From Pseudonocardia cypriaca (GTDB lineage Bacteria > Actinomycetota > Actinomycetes > Mycobacteriales > Pseudonocardiaceae), in contig NZ_VFPH01000002.1 of assembly GCF_006717045.1 (NCBI RefSeq), forward strand, positions 2,418,001 through 2,482,000: a DNA stretch of 64,000 nt, given 5' to 3'. The notes under the pieces were generated by a model that worked only from the letters and a program-made list of their open reading frames with translations, ran no database searches and was not told the origin of the DNA. Of the stretch, positions 14,743-23,866 are shown piece by piece (the stretch's first letter is position 1; each line of letters opens with the position of its first letter). The position numbers were made by a program, and so were the translations under genes.

Positions 14743-17514
14743 GTGCTGACCGTCGAACTGCTCGGGCCCCTGCGCGTCTCGGTGGACGGGCGCCCGGTCG
14801 AGCTGCCGGCGGGGCGGCTGCGCGCGCTGCTGGCCGTGCTCGCGATGTCGGCGGGCCAGGCCGTGCCGACGGACCGGCTGGCCACCGCGGTGTGGGGGGC
14901 CGACGCGCGTGGCGACCCGCGGGCCAACGTGCGAACGAACGTCAAGCGGCTGCGTCGTGCACTGGACTCCGCCGGGGAGCTGGTTGCTGCCCGCCCTGGC
15001 GGCTACCTGCTGGCCGTCGACCCGGACCAGGTGGACGCGCTCCGCTTCGGCCGCCTGCTCGACGAGGCCGCGGCGGAGCCGGACCGGGTGGCCGAGCGGT
15101 CCCGGCTGGCCGCCGCGCTGGCGCTGTGGCGCGGCACCCCTTTCGACGGCGTCCGATCGGACTGGCTGGAGCAGGCGACGGCCCCCGCGCTGCAGGAGCG
15201 CTACCTGGCAGCGGTGGAGCGGCGCACCGACCTCGACCTCGCGAGCGGCGCGCGACCCGACCCGACCGATCTGAGCGAGCTGGCCGAGCGGAACCCGCTG
15301 CGTGAGTCGCTCTGGGCGCGCCTCCTACGGGTGCTGGAGGCGGCCGGCCGCCCCGCCGAGGCCCTCGAACGCTACGACGCGATCCGGCGCAGGCTCGCCG
15401 ACGAGCTCGGCACCGATCCCAGCCCCGAGATCCGGCAGGTGCACGCCGACCTGCTCGCGGGCGGGACGGCGTCCGGCAGGCACGCGGTGCCCAGGCAGCT
15501 CCCCGCCGCGGTCGACGGGTTCGCCGGGCGGACCGCCGAACTTGCGGCGCTGGACGCGCTCCTCGGCCGACCGGACGAGGCGAGGAGCGGGTCGCCCCGG
15601 ATCGCGGTGATCACCGGCACCGCCGGCGTCGGGAAGACCACGCTCGCCCTGCACTGGGCGCACCGGGTCGCCGAGCGCTTCCCGGACGGGCAGCTCCACG
15701 TCGACCTGCGCGGGTACGACCCGGCGGGGAGAGCCGCACCGGCAGCGGCGATCCGCGATCTCCTCGACGCGCTGCGGGTGCCGCCGCATCGGATCCCGGA
15801 CGGCGGGGCCGCGCAGGCCGGGCTCTACCGCAGCCTGCTCGCCGGACGGCGGATGCTCGTCCTGCTGGACAACGCCCGCTGCGCCGAGCAGGTCGTCCCG
15901 TTGCTGCCCGGAACGCCCGGGTGCCTCGTGGTGGTCACCAGCCGCGACCAGCTGACGGGCCTGGTCGTGACGTACGGAGCGCGTCCGTCGACGCTCGATC
16001 TCCTTCCGCCCGGCGAGGCCGCGCAGCTGCTGGCCGGCCGCCTCGGCCACGACCGGATCGCCGCCGAGCCCGATGCCGTCACGGAGATCGTCCACCGTTG
16101 CGCGGGGCTCCCGCTGGCGCTGGCCATCGTGGCCGCCCGCGCCGCGATCCACCCCGCGCATCCGCTGGAGGCGCTCGCAGGCGAGCTGCGGGACGCCCTC
16201 GGCGCGCTCGAGAGCGCCGTCGACGTGCGGGCGATCTTCTCCTGGTCCTACGAGACGCTCAGCGGGCAGGCGGCGCGGCTGTTCCGGCTGGCCGCCGGCC
16301 TCCACCCCGGCCCGGACTGCACGATCGCCGTCGCGGCGAGCTCCGCGGGTGTCCCGGTCCGGCGGGCCCGGGCGGCACTGGCCGAGCTGACCCGCGCGAA
16401 CCTCCTCACCGAGCACGCCACGGGCCGCTACTCGTGCCACGACCTGCTACGGGCCTACGCCTCGGAGCTGTGCGCGGCCCACGACCCGGATCGGGACGCC
16501 GCGCGCCGCCGCATCGTGGACCACTACGTCCACACCGCCGACGCAGCGGCGCAGCACCTCCAGTTCCGCGCGTACGCCGGGAACAGCACGCTCGGCCCGC
16601 CGCTCCCGGGTGTCGCCGTCGCCGACGTCGCAGGGGCCGACGAGGCGATCGCCTGGTTCACCGCCGAACGCCCCGCGCTGCTCGCCTGCCTGGCGCTCGC
16701 CGCCGACCTGGGCCTGGACCGGCACCTGTGCCACCTGGCCAGGGCGCTGTACGTCTCCCTCCACCGCCAGGGCCGCTGGCTGGAGCGGGCCGAGGCGCAA
16801 CGGGCCGCCGTGGCCGCCGCCCACCGGCTGGGCGACGCGGCCGAGGAGACCTGTGCGCACCGCAACCTGGCTGTCGCGCTGGCCGACCTCGGCCGGTTCG
16901 ACGAGGCCCACCACCACCTCGACACCGCGCTGGAACGATCCCGCCACGACCTCACGGGGCAGGCGTGGACGCATTACCACCGCGACCTCGTCCACGTCAT
17001 CCAAGGCCGGGAGGCCGAGGCGCTCGACGCCGCCCGCCGCGCCCACGACCTCTTCGACCAGGTGGGCGACGAGGTCGGGCAGGCGATCGCGCTCACCGAC
17101 CTCGGCTGGTACCACGGCCGGCTGGGAGACCACGACCTGGCGCTCGAACTGTGCGAGCAGGCCCTGGTCCTGCACCAGAAGCTGGGGAACCGGCCCCACG
17201 AGGCCCACGCGTGGTCGTGCCTCGCCGAGGTGCACCTCGCGCGCGGCGCCCCGTCCTGCGCCGTCCCCTGCCACCTCCGGGCGCTCGAGCTGTTCCGGGA
17301 GGTCGGCGATCTCTACGCGGAGGCCGGCACCCTCGCCCACCTCGGCGCGTGCGAGCACGTGGCGGGCGACCGCGCGGCCGCCCACGACCACTGGCGCCGG
17401 GCCCACGGCCTCCTCGCCGATCACGACCCTTCGACGGTCGACCAGATCCACGCCCAGCTGGCGACGGCCGTCGACGCGTCGACCGCCGATGCCTTCAGAC
17501 GAGCCGCCTGCTGA
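14743..17514 (+). CDS. AfsR/SARP-family regulator with NB-ARC and TPR domains
   Basis: A 923-residue protein from GTG 14743, which has GGAAAGGGG seven bases upstream and gives the usual MLTVELLGPLRV start; a GTG ten codons earlier is possible. Domains: winged-helix OmpR-type DNA-binding (1-95), bacterial transcriptional activation domain (about 100-240, ending DELGTDPSPEIRQVHADLL), an NB-ARC ATPase with P-loop GTAGVGKTTLAL near 290, LLDNARCAEQVVPLLPG as the Walker B region, and a TPR-rich C-terminus (about 650-900). Such proteins activate secondary-metabolism genes in actinomycetes. No biosynthetic cluster is seen nearby, so the target is elsewhere or is itself. Confidence 0.88.
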   Translation: MLTVELLGPLRVSVDGRPVELPAGRLRALLAVLAMSAGQAVPTDRLATAVWGADARGDPRANVRTNVKRLRRALDSAGELVAARPGGYLLAVDPDQVDALRFGRLLDEAAAEPDRVAERSRLAAALALWRGTPFDGVRSDWLEQATAPALQERYLAAVERRTDLDLASGARPDPTDLSELAERNPLRESLWARLLRVLEAAGRPAEALERYDAIRRRLADELGTDPSPEIRQVHADLLAGGTASGRHAVPRQLPAAVDGFAGRTAELAALDALLGRPDEARSGSPRIAVITGTAGVGKTTLALHWAHRVAERFPDGQLHVDLRGYDPAGRAAPAAAIRDLLDALRVPPHRIPDGGAAQAGLYRSLLAGRRMLVLLDNARCAEQVVPLLPGTPGCLVVVTSRDQLTGLVVTYGARPSTLDLLPPGEAAQLLAGRLGHDRIAAEPDAVTEIVHRCAGLPLALAIVAARAAIHPAHPLEALAGELRDALGALESAVDVRAIFSWSYETLSGQAARLFRLAAGLHPGPDCTIAVAASSAGVPVRRARAALAELTRANLLTEHATGRYSCHDLLRAYASELCAAHDPDRDAARRRIVDHYVHTADAAAQHLQFRAYAGNSTLGPPLPGVAVADVAGADEAIAWFTAERPALLACLALAADLGLDRHLCHLARALYVSLHRQGRWLERAEAQRAAVAAAHRLGDAAEETCAHRNLAVALADLGRFDEAHHHLDTALERSRHDLTGQAWTHYHRDLVHVIQGREAEALDAARRAHDLFDQVGDEVGQAIALTDLGWYHGRLGDHDLALELCEQALVLHQKLGNRPHEAHAWSCLAEVHLARGAPSCAVPCHLRALELFREVGDLYAEAGTLAHLGACEHVAGDRAAAHDHWRRAHGLLADHDPSTVDQIHAQLATAVDASTADAFRRAAC

Positions 17515-17971
17515 TCCGTTCCAGCGTGCGCAGGTCGGCCTCGTCGAGGCGGTTGACGAAGTGCCGCGCGACTCCGCGCAGGTGGGTGCGCGAGGCGATG
17601 CGCAGCCGGTCGAGCCCGGCGTCGGTGAGCCGAGCTGCGACGCCGCGGCCGTCGGTCTCCACCGGGCACCGGGCCACGAGCCCGCCCTTCTCCAACCGGT
17701 CGACCAGGCGCGTGACGCCCGAGCGGGACAGCAGCACGGCGTCGGCGAGCTCCGTCATCCGCAGCCGCCGGTCGGGCGCCTCGGCGAGCTGCACGAGCAC
17801 GTCGTAGGAGGCGAGCGGGAGGTCCTGCTCGGCGAGCAGCTCGGTCTCGAGGGTGCGGGTGATGGACGCGTGGGCCCGCAGGAACGCCCGCCACGCGGCC
17901 AGCTGCTCACGGTTGGGACTCGACCGCTGCCGCCCCGTGTCGGGCGCGCTGGTCGCCGCGGTGTCCGTCAC
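17495..17971 (-). CDS. MarR-family transcriptional regulator
   Basis: A 158-residue protein, GTG start at 17971. The winged helix-turn-helix spans about residues 55-115: LPLASYDVLVQLAEAPDRRLRMTELADAV, then LSRSGVTRLVDRLEKGGLVAR, and the wing CPVETDGRGVAARLTDAG. It is convergent with the AfsR-like gene, overlapping its last 20 bases, and divergent from mrp. MarR proteins usually repress stress or efflux genes and sense small aromatic compounds or oxidants; the target here is unknown. Confidence 0.85.
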   Translation of the reverse strand: MTDTAATSAPDTGRQRSSPNREQLAAWRAFLRAHASITRTLETELLAEQDLPLASYDVLVQLAEAPDRRLRMTELADAVLLSRSGVTRLVDRLEKGGLVARCPVETDGRGVAARLTDAGLDRLRIASRTHLRGVARHFVNRLDEADLRTLERISRRLV

Positions 17972-18105
17972 GATCGACGATGGTACGGAGCCCGGCCGAC
18001 AAGAGCACGGACGTGCCGAGCACGGACGTAGAGTGGACGAGAGGGGCGTGGGCAGCCGCGCCCGGCAGCGTCGCGCCGTCGATGGAAGGTCCAGCGGAAC
18101 CTCTG

Positions 18106-19254
18106 ATGTCCACCACCGAGAGCAGCACCACCGTCGAGCAGGCCGTCCGGGCCGCGCTCGCCACCGTCGACGATCCCGAGATCCACAAGCCGATCACCGA
18201 CCTGGGCATGGTGAAGAGCGTCGCGGTCGGGCCCGACGGCCGTGCCCACGTCGGCGTCTACCTCACGGTGGCCGGTTGCCCGATGCGCGCGACGATCACC
18301 GCGCGGGTCACCGAGGCCGTCTCGAAGGTCTCCGGCGTCACCGAGGTCGAGGTCGAGCTCGACGTCATGAGCGACGAGCAGCGCCACGAGCTGCGCCGCA
18401 GCCTTCGCGGCGACGCGGCCGACCCGGTGATCCCGTTCGCCCAGCCCGGCTCGCTCACCCGCGTCTACTGCGTGGCGTCGGGCAAGGGCGGGGTCGGCAA
18501 GTCGTCGGTCACCGTCAACCTGGCTGCGGCGATGGCCGCCAAGGGCCTGAAGGTCGGCGTGGTGGACGCCGACATCTACGGCCACTCGGTGCCGCGGATG
18601 CTCGGCACGGCCGACCGGCCCACCAAGGTCGACGACATGATCATGCCGCCGCAGGCGCACGGCGTGAAGGTCATCTCGATCGGCATGTTCACCCCGGGCA
18701 ACGACGCCGTGGTGTGGCGCGGCCCGATGCTGCACCGCGCGCTGCAGCAGTTCCTCGCCGACGTCTTCTGGGGCGACCTCGACGTCCTGCTGCTCGACCT
18801 GCCCCCCGGCACCGGCGACATCGCGATCTCCACCGCGCAGCTCGTGCCCAACGCTGAGCTGCTGGTCGTCACCACGCCGCAGACGGCCGCCGCCGAGGTG
18901 GCCGAGCGGGCCGGCTCGATCGCGCTGCAGACGCGCCAGCGCCTCGCCGGCGTCGTGGAGAACATGTCCTGGATGGAGCTGCCCGACGGCACCCGCATGG
19001 AGGTGTTCGGCTCCGGGGGCGGGCAGGCGGTGTCCGACTCGCTCACCCGGACCATCGGCGCCCCGGTGCCGCTGCTCGGCCAGGTGCCGCTGGAGCCCCA
19101 GCTCCGCGAGTGCGGAGACTCCGGCACTCCGATCGTCCTGGCTCAGCCGGAGAGCCCGGCCGCCCAGGCCCTGCGTGCGGTGGCCGACAAGCTCACGGTG
19201 CGCTCCCGCGGCCTCGCCGGGCTGAGCCTGAACATCTCCCCGGTCCGCAAGTAG
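18106..19254 (+). CDS. mrp: Mrp/NBP35-family iron-sulfur carrier ATPase
   Basis: A 382-residue protein. ATG 18106 is chosen; an ATG eight codons upstream is also possible. An N-terminal MIP18/DUF59 domain (about 10-85, DPEIHKPITDLGMVKSV) precedes the ParA-like ATPase domain with deviant Walker A GKGGVGKSSV (about 128) and LLLDLPPGTGDIAIS as the Mrp hallmark. The family normally carries a C-terminal CxxC in NBP35 and Mrp proteins of Gram-negatives; here the ATPase domain shows no CxxC, as in mycobacterial Mrp. It loads Fe-S clusters on target proteins. It is Rv1229c-like in position. Confidence 0.9.
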   Translation: MSTTESSTTVEQAVRAALATVDDPEIHKPITDLGMVKSVAVGPDGRAHVGVYLTVAGCPMRATITARVTEAVSKVSGVTEVEVELDVMSDEQRHELRRSLRGDAADPVIPFAQPGSLTRVYCVASGKGGVGKSSVTVNLAAAMAAKGLKVGVVDADIYGHSVPRMLGTADRPTKVDDMIMPPQAHGVKVISIGMFTPGNDAVVWRGPMLHRALQQFLADVFWGDLDVLLLDLPPGTGDIAISTAQLVPNAELLVVTTPQTAAAEVAERAGSIALQTRQRLAGVVENMSWMELPDGTRMEVFGSGGGQAVSDSLTRTIGAPVPLLGQVPLEPQLRECGDSGTPIVLAQPESPAAQALRAVADKLTVRSRGLAGLSLNISPVRK

Positions 19255-19257
19255 GGC

Positions 19258-20304
19258 TCAGGCCGCGATGCGGTAGGTGCTGCCGCTGCTCCCGGGCAGC
19301 CACGCGCCCGGCAGCGCGGCGGCGAGCGCGTGCTGCGCGCGCCAGCCGGTGCAGTGGGCCGGCACCACCATGTCCGGGGCCAGCTCGGTGAGCGCGGCGA
19401 CGGTCGGCGGGATCACCGGCTCGAACGCCGGACCGGACAGGTGCAACCCGCCGAGCAGCGCGCACAGCCGGTCGACGCCGGTGAGCCGCCGCGCGTGCCG
19501 CACGATGTTGACCGCGCCTGCGTGCCCGCAGCCGGTGAGCACCACCAGCCCGCGGTCGCGGACGTGCACGACGAGCGCCTGGTCGTCCTGCACGAGCGGG
19601 TCGTGCTCCCAGCCGGAGCCGGTCCAGGCCTGGTGCGGCGGTGGCATCCCGCGCTCGAACTCGGTGGTGCGGTCGACCTCGCCGGTGATCAGCACGCAGC
19701 CGTCCACCAGGAGCGAGGGCTCGCGCCGCTCGACCACCGCGAAGCCCTCGCCCTCCAGGGCGCGCTTGGAGAGCGTCGGCAGGTCGAACACCTCACCACG
19801 CGGCGGGGCGAGGCGCCTGCGGGTCCACGCCGCGGGGTGCAGGACCATCGGCATGCGGCGCCGCCCCCGCCCCACGAGCCCGGCGAGGCCCCCGGCGTGG
19901 TCGAAGTGCCCGTGGCTGAGCACGACCCCCTGCACCTCGGACAGGTCGACACCCAGCCGGTCGGCGTTGACGACCATGCCGTCGGGCGACAGGCCGGTGT
20001 CGAACAGCAGCGTGGTCGTGCTCGCGCCCCGCCGGACCGTGACGAGCGCGGCGAACCCGTGCTCGGCGCGCAGACCGGCGTCGGTGCTCCCACCCTCGAA
20101 CTGCGCCGCGGTGACCCGCCCGTTCCCCACGTCCGCCCGGGTGACGCGGTCGTCCCCGGTGAGCAGCGCGTCGAAGACGTTGTCGACGAGCGTGGTGATC
20201 CGCACCTCGTCGACCGGCTGCAACGCGATCGGGTCGACGGCAGCCCCTTCCGCGTTCCGGGGAGCGCTCGCGAACACCTCGGCTGCATCACCGCCCTCGC
20301 ACAT
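19258..20304 (-). CDS. metallo-beta-lactamase-fold hydrolase (COG1237-like)
   Basis: A 348-residue protein from ATG 20304; TAGCGT ends seven bases upstream, so it is likely leaderless and the GTG at 20313 is less likely. The metal site is seen as LSHGHFDHAGGL (about 128), with a later TGCGHAG and a HCTGW-type His near the C-terminus. FDTGLSPDGMVVNADRLG is typical of the group once annotated as ribofuranosylaminobenzene phosphate synthase-like. The true reaction of such enzymes is poorly known. It starts 56 bases from a divergent membrane protein and ends three bases from mrp. Confidence 0.75.
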   Translation of the reverse strand: MCEGGDAAEVFASAPRNAEGAAVDPIALQPVDEVRITTLVDNVFDALLTGDDRVTRADVGNGRVTAAQFEGGSTDAGLRAEHGFAALVTVRRGASTTTLLFDTGLSPDGMVVNADRLGVDLSEVQGVVLSHGHFDHAGGLAGLVGRGRRRMPMVLHPAAWTRRRLAPPRGEVFDLPTLSKRALEGEGFAVVERREPSLLVDGCVLITGEVDRTTEFERGMPPPHQAWTGSGWEHDPLVQDDQALVVHVRDRGLVVLTGCGHAGAVNIVRHARRLTGVDRLCALLGGLHLSGPAFEPVIPPTVAALTELAPDMVVPAHCTGWRAQHALAAALPGAWLPGSSGSTYRIAA

Positions 20305-20360
20305 GGCGACCACGCTATAGCGACAGGCAACCGTTCCGTCCGCTCCGCGTCGATAGCGGT

Positions 20361-20984
20361 GTGGACCCCCTCCGCTCCCCGGACAGCGACCGGGCCGACC
20401 GGCGCACGCTCGGGTGCGTCGTCGCGCTGGGAGCGGTCCTGTCGGCGGCGGCCGTCGGCCACAACCCCTTGAACATCGACGCCGGGCTGCTCCGCCCGCT
20501 GTACTTCGGACTGGACTGCCTGGTCGCCGCGGTCGCGCTGACCTACGTGGCGAACTGGTCGTTCAGGTCGACCGTCGCCCGCGTGGTCGTGGCCGTCGTC
20601 GGCGCCATGGCGGTCGCCTATTTCGCGGCGTTCCTCGCTGCCGCGACCCTCCTGACCACCGACTTCGACGAGGACGAGACGGTGCGCGCGACCCAGGGCG
20701 ACGTGCGGCTCGTGCAGGTCGACGGCTACGCCATCATCGACCCCGTCCAGCGGATCGAGCTGCAGCGCACGTTCGGGCCGGTGTCCCAGGCGACCGTCGT
20801 GTGGCAGGGCAGGCCGGAGGGCGACACCGCCGACACCGCGTCCTTCAGCGGCCCGCGGGAGGCGACGGTCACCGTGACCCGGTGGGACGGCCGGGTGTGC
20901 ACCTACCGCACCGGCTTCGACCCGCTGACGCTCGCGCCGGACCGGCCGTACGACGACTGGGAGTCGACCGGCTCCGGCTGCTGA
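20361..20984 (+). CDS. hypothetical membrane protein
   Basis: A 207-residue protein, GTG start at 20361. Three hydrophobic segments are visible (about 19-33, 49-64 and 72-98). A soluble C-terminal half, with a lone pair of late Cys residues, follows and is probably extracytoplasmic. No family is recognised. Codon use (strong third-position GC) supports a real gene. It is divergent from the metallo-beta-lactamase-fold gene and may share its promoter region. Confidence 0.55.
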   Translation: MDPLRSPDSDRADRRTLGCVVALGAVLSAAAVGHNPLNIDAGLLRPLYFGLDCLVAAVALTYVANWSFRSTVARVVVAVVGAMAVAYFAAFLAAATLLTTDFDEDETVRATQGDVRLVQVDGYAIIDPVQRIELQRTFGPVSQATVVWQGRPEGDTADTASFSGPREATVTVTRWDGRVCTYRTGFDPLTLAPDRPYDDWESTGSGC

Positions 20985-21086
20985 GCGACCCGGGGACCCC
21001 TCCCCGTCCGCGCGGAGGATGATCCGCGAGCCCTGCGGTGACGGCCGGAACGCCACCTCGCCGCGCCCCTGACCGAGAGGGACGTC

Positions 21087-21818
21087 GTGACCGAGCAGCC
21101 TTTCCACCGCCCTGGTCCCGCGGTACCTCCGCACGGCCACCAGCCGCCACCGGGGTACGGCCCGGGTCCGGGGTTCGGCACCCCGGCTGGTTACGGCCCG
21201 CTCCCGCCGGCACCGCAAACCGGCACGATCCGGCCGGGACGGGCCTGGATCGTGGTGACCTGGGTGCTGTTCGCGGTCGTGACCGTGCCGGCACTGACCT
21301 GGGGGATCCTCGGGTTCGGCTCAGGGCTCTCGAGCACCGTCCCGGCGAGGTCGTTCGCCAGCGGCGAGGTTGCCACCGTCGAGCTCGACCCGGCCGACGC
21401 GCCCGCGATCTACGTCGGGATCGACGCCCCGGGCAGCGCCGGGTTCGAGGTCTCCCACCCCTTCTCCAGCCCGGTCGACGCGAACTGCGTGATCGGGGGC
21501 GACCCTCAGTACCTGGCACTCCTGCAACCCGACCGATCGGTCCGCGTCACCGCGGACGGCGTCGGGTGGCACCAGATCATGCTGATCCGCGTACCCCGGC
21601 CGGGGTCCTACGAGGTGCGGTGCGAGAGCGAGGGTGTGCGGTTCGGCGTCGCGAACGACCTGCCGGAAGGGCTCCTCACCCGCCTGCTGGGGTCGGTGGC
21701 CTTCGCCCTCGTGGCTGCGACGATCGCCGTCGTCACGACGATCGTCCTGGTGCGCAAGCGCACTGCCGCGCGGAACCGGCTGCTGCCGCCGACCTGGTAC
21801 GCCCCGACGATCCCGTGA
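21087..21818 (+). CDS. hypothetical membrane protein with Pro/Gly/Tyr-rich start
   Basis: A 243-residue protein from GTG 21087 with GAGAGGGA upstream. The first 45 residues are rich in Pro, Gly and His (PPPGYGPGPGFG), a common cytoplasmic lead in actinobacterial membrane proteins. Helix 1 spans about 53-75; an extracytoplasmic beta-rich domain follows; helix 2 spans about 203-224, then a basic tail (LVRKRTAARNR). No enzyme motif is seen. It resembles anchored surface or secretion-associated proteins, but no family is recognised. It ends 15 bases from the convergent aminotransferase. Confidence 0.55.
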   Translation: MTEQPFHRPGPAVPPHGHQPPPGYGPGPGFGTPAGYGPLPPAPQTGTIRPGRAWIVVTWVLFAVVTVPALTWGILGFGSGLSSTVPARSFASGEVATVELDPADAPAIYVGIDAPGSAGFEVSHPFSSPVDANCVIGGDPQYLALLQPDRSVRVTADGVGWHQIMLIRVPRPGSYEVRCESEGVRFGVANDLPEGLLTRLLGSVAFALVAATIAVVTTIVLVRKRTAARNRLLPPTWYAPTIP

Positions 21819-21833
21819 CCGCCGTCGGGTGGG

Positions 21834-23081
21834 TCAGGCGCGGACCGCCTCGGCCCAGACGGCCACGGCCTCGTCCACCTGCTCGGCCGTGACGATCAGC
21901 GGCGGGATCATCCGCACGACGTTGCCGTGCGGTCCGCAGGTGAGCAGGAGCAGACCCTTCTCCGCTGCGGCGGCGTGGGCTCGGGCGGCGGCCGCGGTGT
22001 CGGGGGCGCCGTCGGGCGTGCAGAACTCGTTGCCGACCATCAGGCCGAGCCCGCGGACGTCGGCGATGCCCGGGTGCTCGGCCGCCACCTTCTGCAGGCC
22101 GTCGCGCAGCCGCAGGCCCTGTTCGGCGGCGTTGCCGACGAGCCCCTCCTCCTCGATGACCTCCAGCGTGGCGAGCGCGGCGGCGCAGGCCACCGCGTTG
22201 CCGCCGTAGGTGCCGCCCTGCGAGCCCGGCCAGGCCGCGGCCATCAGCTCCTCGCGGGCGGCGATGCCGGACAGCGGGAACCCGCTGGCCAACCCCTTCG
22301 CGGTGATCAGGATGTCCGGGGTGAGGCCATCGGTGTGCTGGTGGCCCCAGAACTTGCCGGTGCGCCCGAACCCGGTCTGCACCTCGTCGGCGATCAGCAG
22401 GATGCCGTGCGCGTCCGCCCGCTCGCGCAGCCCGGCGAGGAACGCGGGCGGGGCCGGCACGTAGCCGCCCTCGCCCAGCACCGGCTCGATGACGAACGCG
22501 GCGACGTCGGCCGCCGGGGCGGCGGTGACCAGCAGCCGGTCCAGCTCGCGCAGGCAGAACGCGACCGCCTCCTCCTCGCTCCAGCCGTACCGGAACGCGT
22601 ACGGGAACGGGGCGAATGCGACGCCGCCCATCAGCGGGCCGATGCCGGCCCTGATCTTCGACCCCGATGTCGTGAGGGCCGCGGCGCCCATCGTCCGGCC
22701 GTGGAAGCCGCCGTCGAACGCGACGATCAGCGGGCGGCCGGTGGCCTGGCGGGCGAGCCGCACCGACGCCTCGACGGCCTCGCTGCCCGAGTTCAGGAAG
22801 AACACGCTGTCCAGGCTCGCGGGCAGCACGTCGCCCAGGCGCTCGGCCAGCCGAAGCAGCGGCTGGTGCATGACGGTCGTGTACTGGCCGTGGATGAGGG
22901 TGGCCACCTGCTCCTGTGCGGCCGCGACGACCCGGGGGTGGCAGTGCCCCGTGCTCGTGACGCCGATCCCGGCCGTGAAGTCGAGGTAGCGGCGGCCGTC
23001 GGCGTCGTACACGTGCACGCCCTCGCCGCGGGCGACGTGCACGGGCGTCGCCTGCTTGAGTGCGGGGGACAAACGGGCCAT
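21834..23081 (-). CDS. class III aminotransferase (4-aminobutyrate aminotransferase-like)
   Basis: A 415-residue PLP enzyme from ATG 23081 (GAGGAG upstream). Class III signatures are complete: cofactor loop NSGSEAVEASVRLAR (about 100), FDGGFHGRT (about 125), LLIADEVQTGFGRTG (Asp contacting the pyridine nitrogen, about 228) and the Schiff-base Lys in ILITAKGLASGFPLSG (about 262). It transfers the omega-amino group of GABA, a beta-amino acid or a similar donor to 2-oxoglutarate or pyruvate. A perfect GntR-type palindrome overlaps its promoter region, and it lies just downstream of the gntR gene, placing it in the divergon's regulon. Confidence 0.85.
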   Translation of the reverse strand: MARLSPALKQATPVHVARGEGVHVYDADGRRYLDFTAGIGVTSTGHCHPRVVAAAQEQVATLIHGQYTTVMHQPLLRLAERLGDVLPASLDSVFFLNSGSEAVEASVRLARQATGRPLIVAFDGGFHGRTMGAAALTTSGSKIRAGIGPLMGGVAFAPFPYAFRYGWSEEEAVAFCLRELDRLLVTAAPAADVAAFVIEPVLGEGGYVPAPPAFLAGLRERADAHGILLIADEVQTGFGRTGKFWGHQHTDGLTPDILITAKGLASGFPLSGIAAREELMAAAWPGSQGGTYGGNAVACAAALATLEVIEEEGLVGNAAEQGLRLRDGLQKVAAEHPGIADVRGLGLMVGNEFCTPDGAPDTAAAARAHAAAAEKGLLLLTCGPHGNVVRMIPPLIVTAEQVDEAVAVWAEAVRA

Positions 23082-23102
23082 GCCTGCTCCTCGATCTTGT
23101 CT

Positions 23103-23116
23103 GATTGTCGACAATC
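23103..23116. promoter_or_regulatory. GntR-type operator 1 (before aminotransferase)
   Basis: GATTGTCGACAATC is a perfect 14-base palindrome 22 bases upstream of the aminotransferase start. It has the form expected for FCD-type GntR proteins (TTGT-N2-ACAA) and matches operator 2 at 25884-25895 at 11 of the 12 core positions. The gntR gene lies between the two sites. Confidence 0.7.
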
Positions 23117-23170
23117 TGGATCGATGGAAGCACGCATGGCGGCCCGGGGGCAAGGACTACCCCAGCCGGC

Positions 23171-23851
23171 TCACGCCGGCACGGCCGGAGCGGGGGACGG
23201 TCCGGGGGCCAGGATCCGCTCCACGGCGTCGGCCATGTGCGCCTCCAGCACGGCCGTCATCCGCTCGGCATCGCCGTCGCGCACGGCGTCGCGCAGCTCG
23301 CGGTGCTCGGCGATCAGCGCGGCCGCCGGTGGGAGGGTTTCCTGCAGGGCGGCGAGGCACATCCGGGTCTCGACGAGCAGGGTGTCGGCCATCCGGCGCA
23401 GCCGGGGGCTACCGGACGCGGCCACGAACTCGGCGTGGAAGGCGTGGTCGGCGTCGGCGAGCGCGACGGGATCGTCGGCGACGGCCTCCATCCGGGCCAG
23501 CGCGACGGTCAGCCGCTCCGTCGCGGCCACCCGGTCGCCTGCGAGCAGCAGCAGACCCGCGGCCCGCTCGATCGCGGTGCGGGCGGTGTACACGTCGCGC
23601 ACGTCGGCCGCGTCCAGCTCGCGCACGAAGAGCCCGCGGTGGCGCTCGCTGCGCAGCAGGCCCTCGGCCACGAGCCGCTGCATCGCCTCCCGCAGCGGGC
23701 CGCGGCTCACGCCGAGGGCGGCGGCGAGCTCGACCTCGCCCAGCTGCGTGCCGGGCGGGAACGTCCCCCGCATGATCGCTGTGCGGATCCGGTCGGCGAC
23801 GATCGCGGCGGTGGACCGCCGTTCGACCGGCTCCAGCCCACTCAGGTCCAA
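23171..23851 (-). CDS. GntR-family (FadR/FCD) transcriptional regulator
   Basis: A 226-residue protein from TTG 23851 with GGGGAG six bases upstream. The winged helix is at about 15-75 (IVADRIRTAIMRGTFPPGTQLGEVELAAALGVSRGPLREAMQRL divided over three helices). An FCD ligand domain follows, with metal-type residues D-A-D-H-A-F-H near 137-143 and the late AEHRELRDAV-x-H pattern. It is the last gene of the operon started by the DUF3830 gene. Two palindromes of the FCD type in the cluster are its likely sites. It probably represses and is released by a pathway carboxylate. Confidence 0.87.
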   Translation of the reverse strand: MDLSGLEPVERRSTAAIVADRIRTAIMRGTFPPGTQLGEVELAAALGVSRGPLREAMQRLVAEGLLRSERHRGLFVRELDAADVRDVYTARTAIERAAGLLLLAGDRVAATERLTVALARMEAVADDPVALADADHAFHAEFVAASGSPRLRRMADTLLVETRMCLAALQETLPPAAALIAEHRELRDAVRDGDAERMTAVLEAHMADAVERILAPGPSPAPAVPA

Positions 23852-23866
23852 GTGATCTCCCCCTGA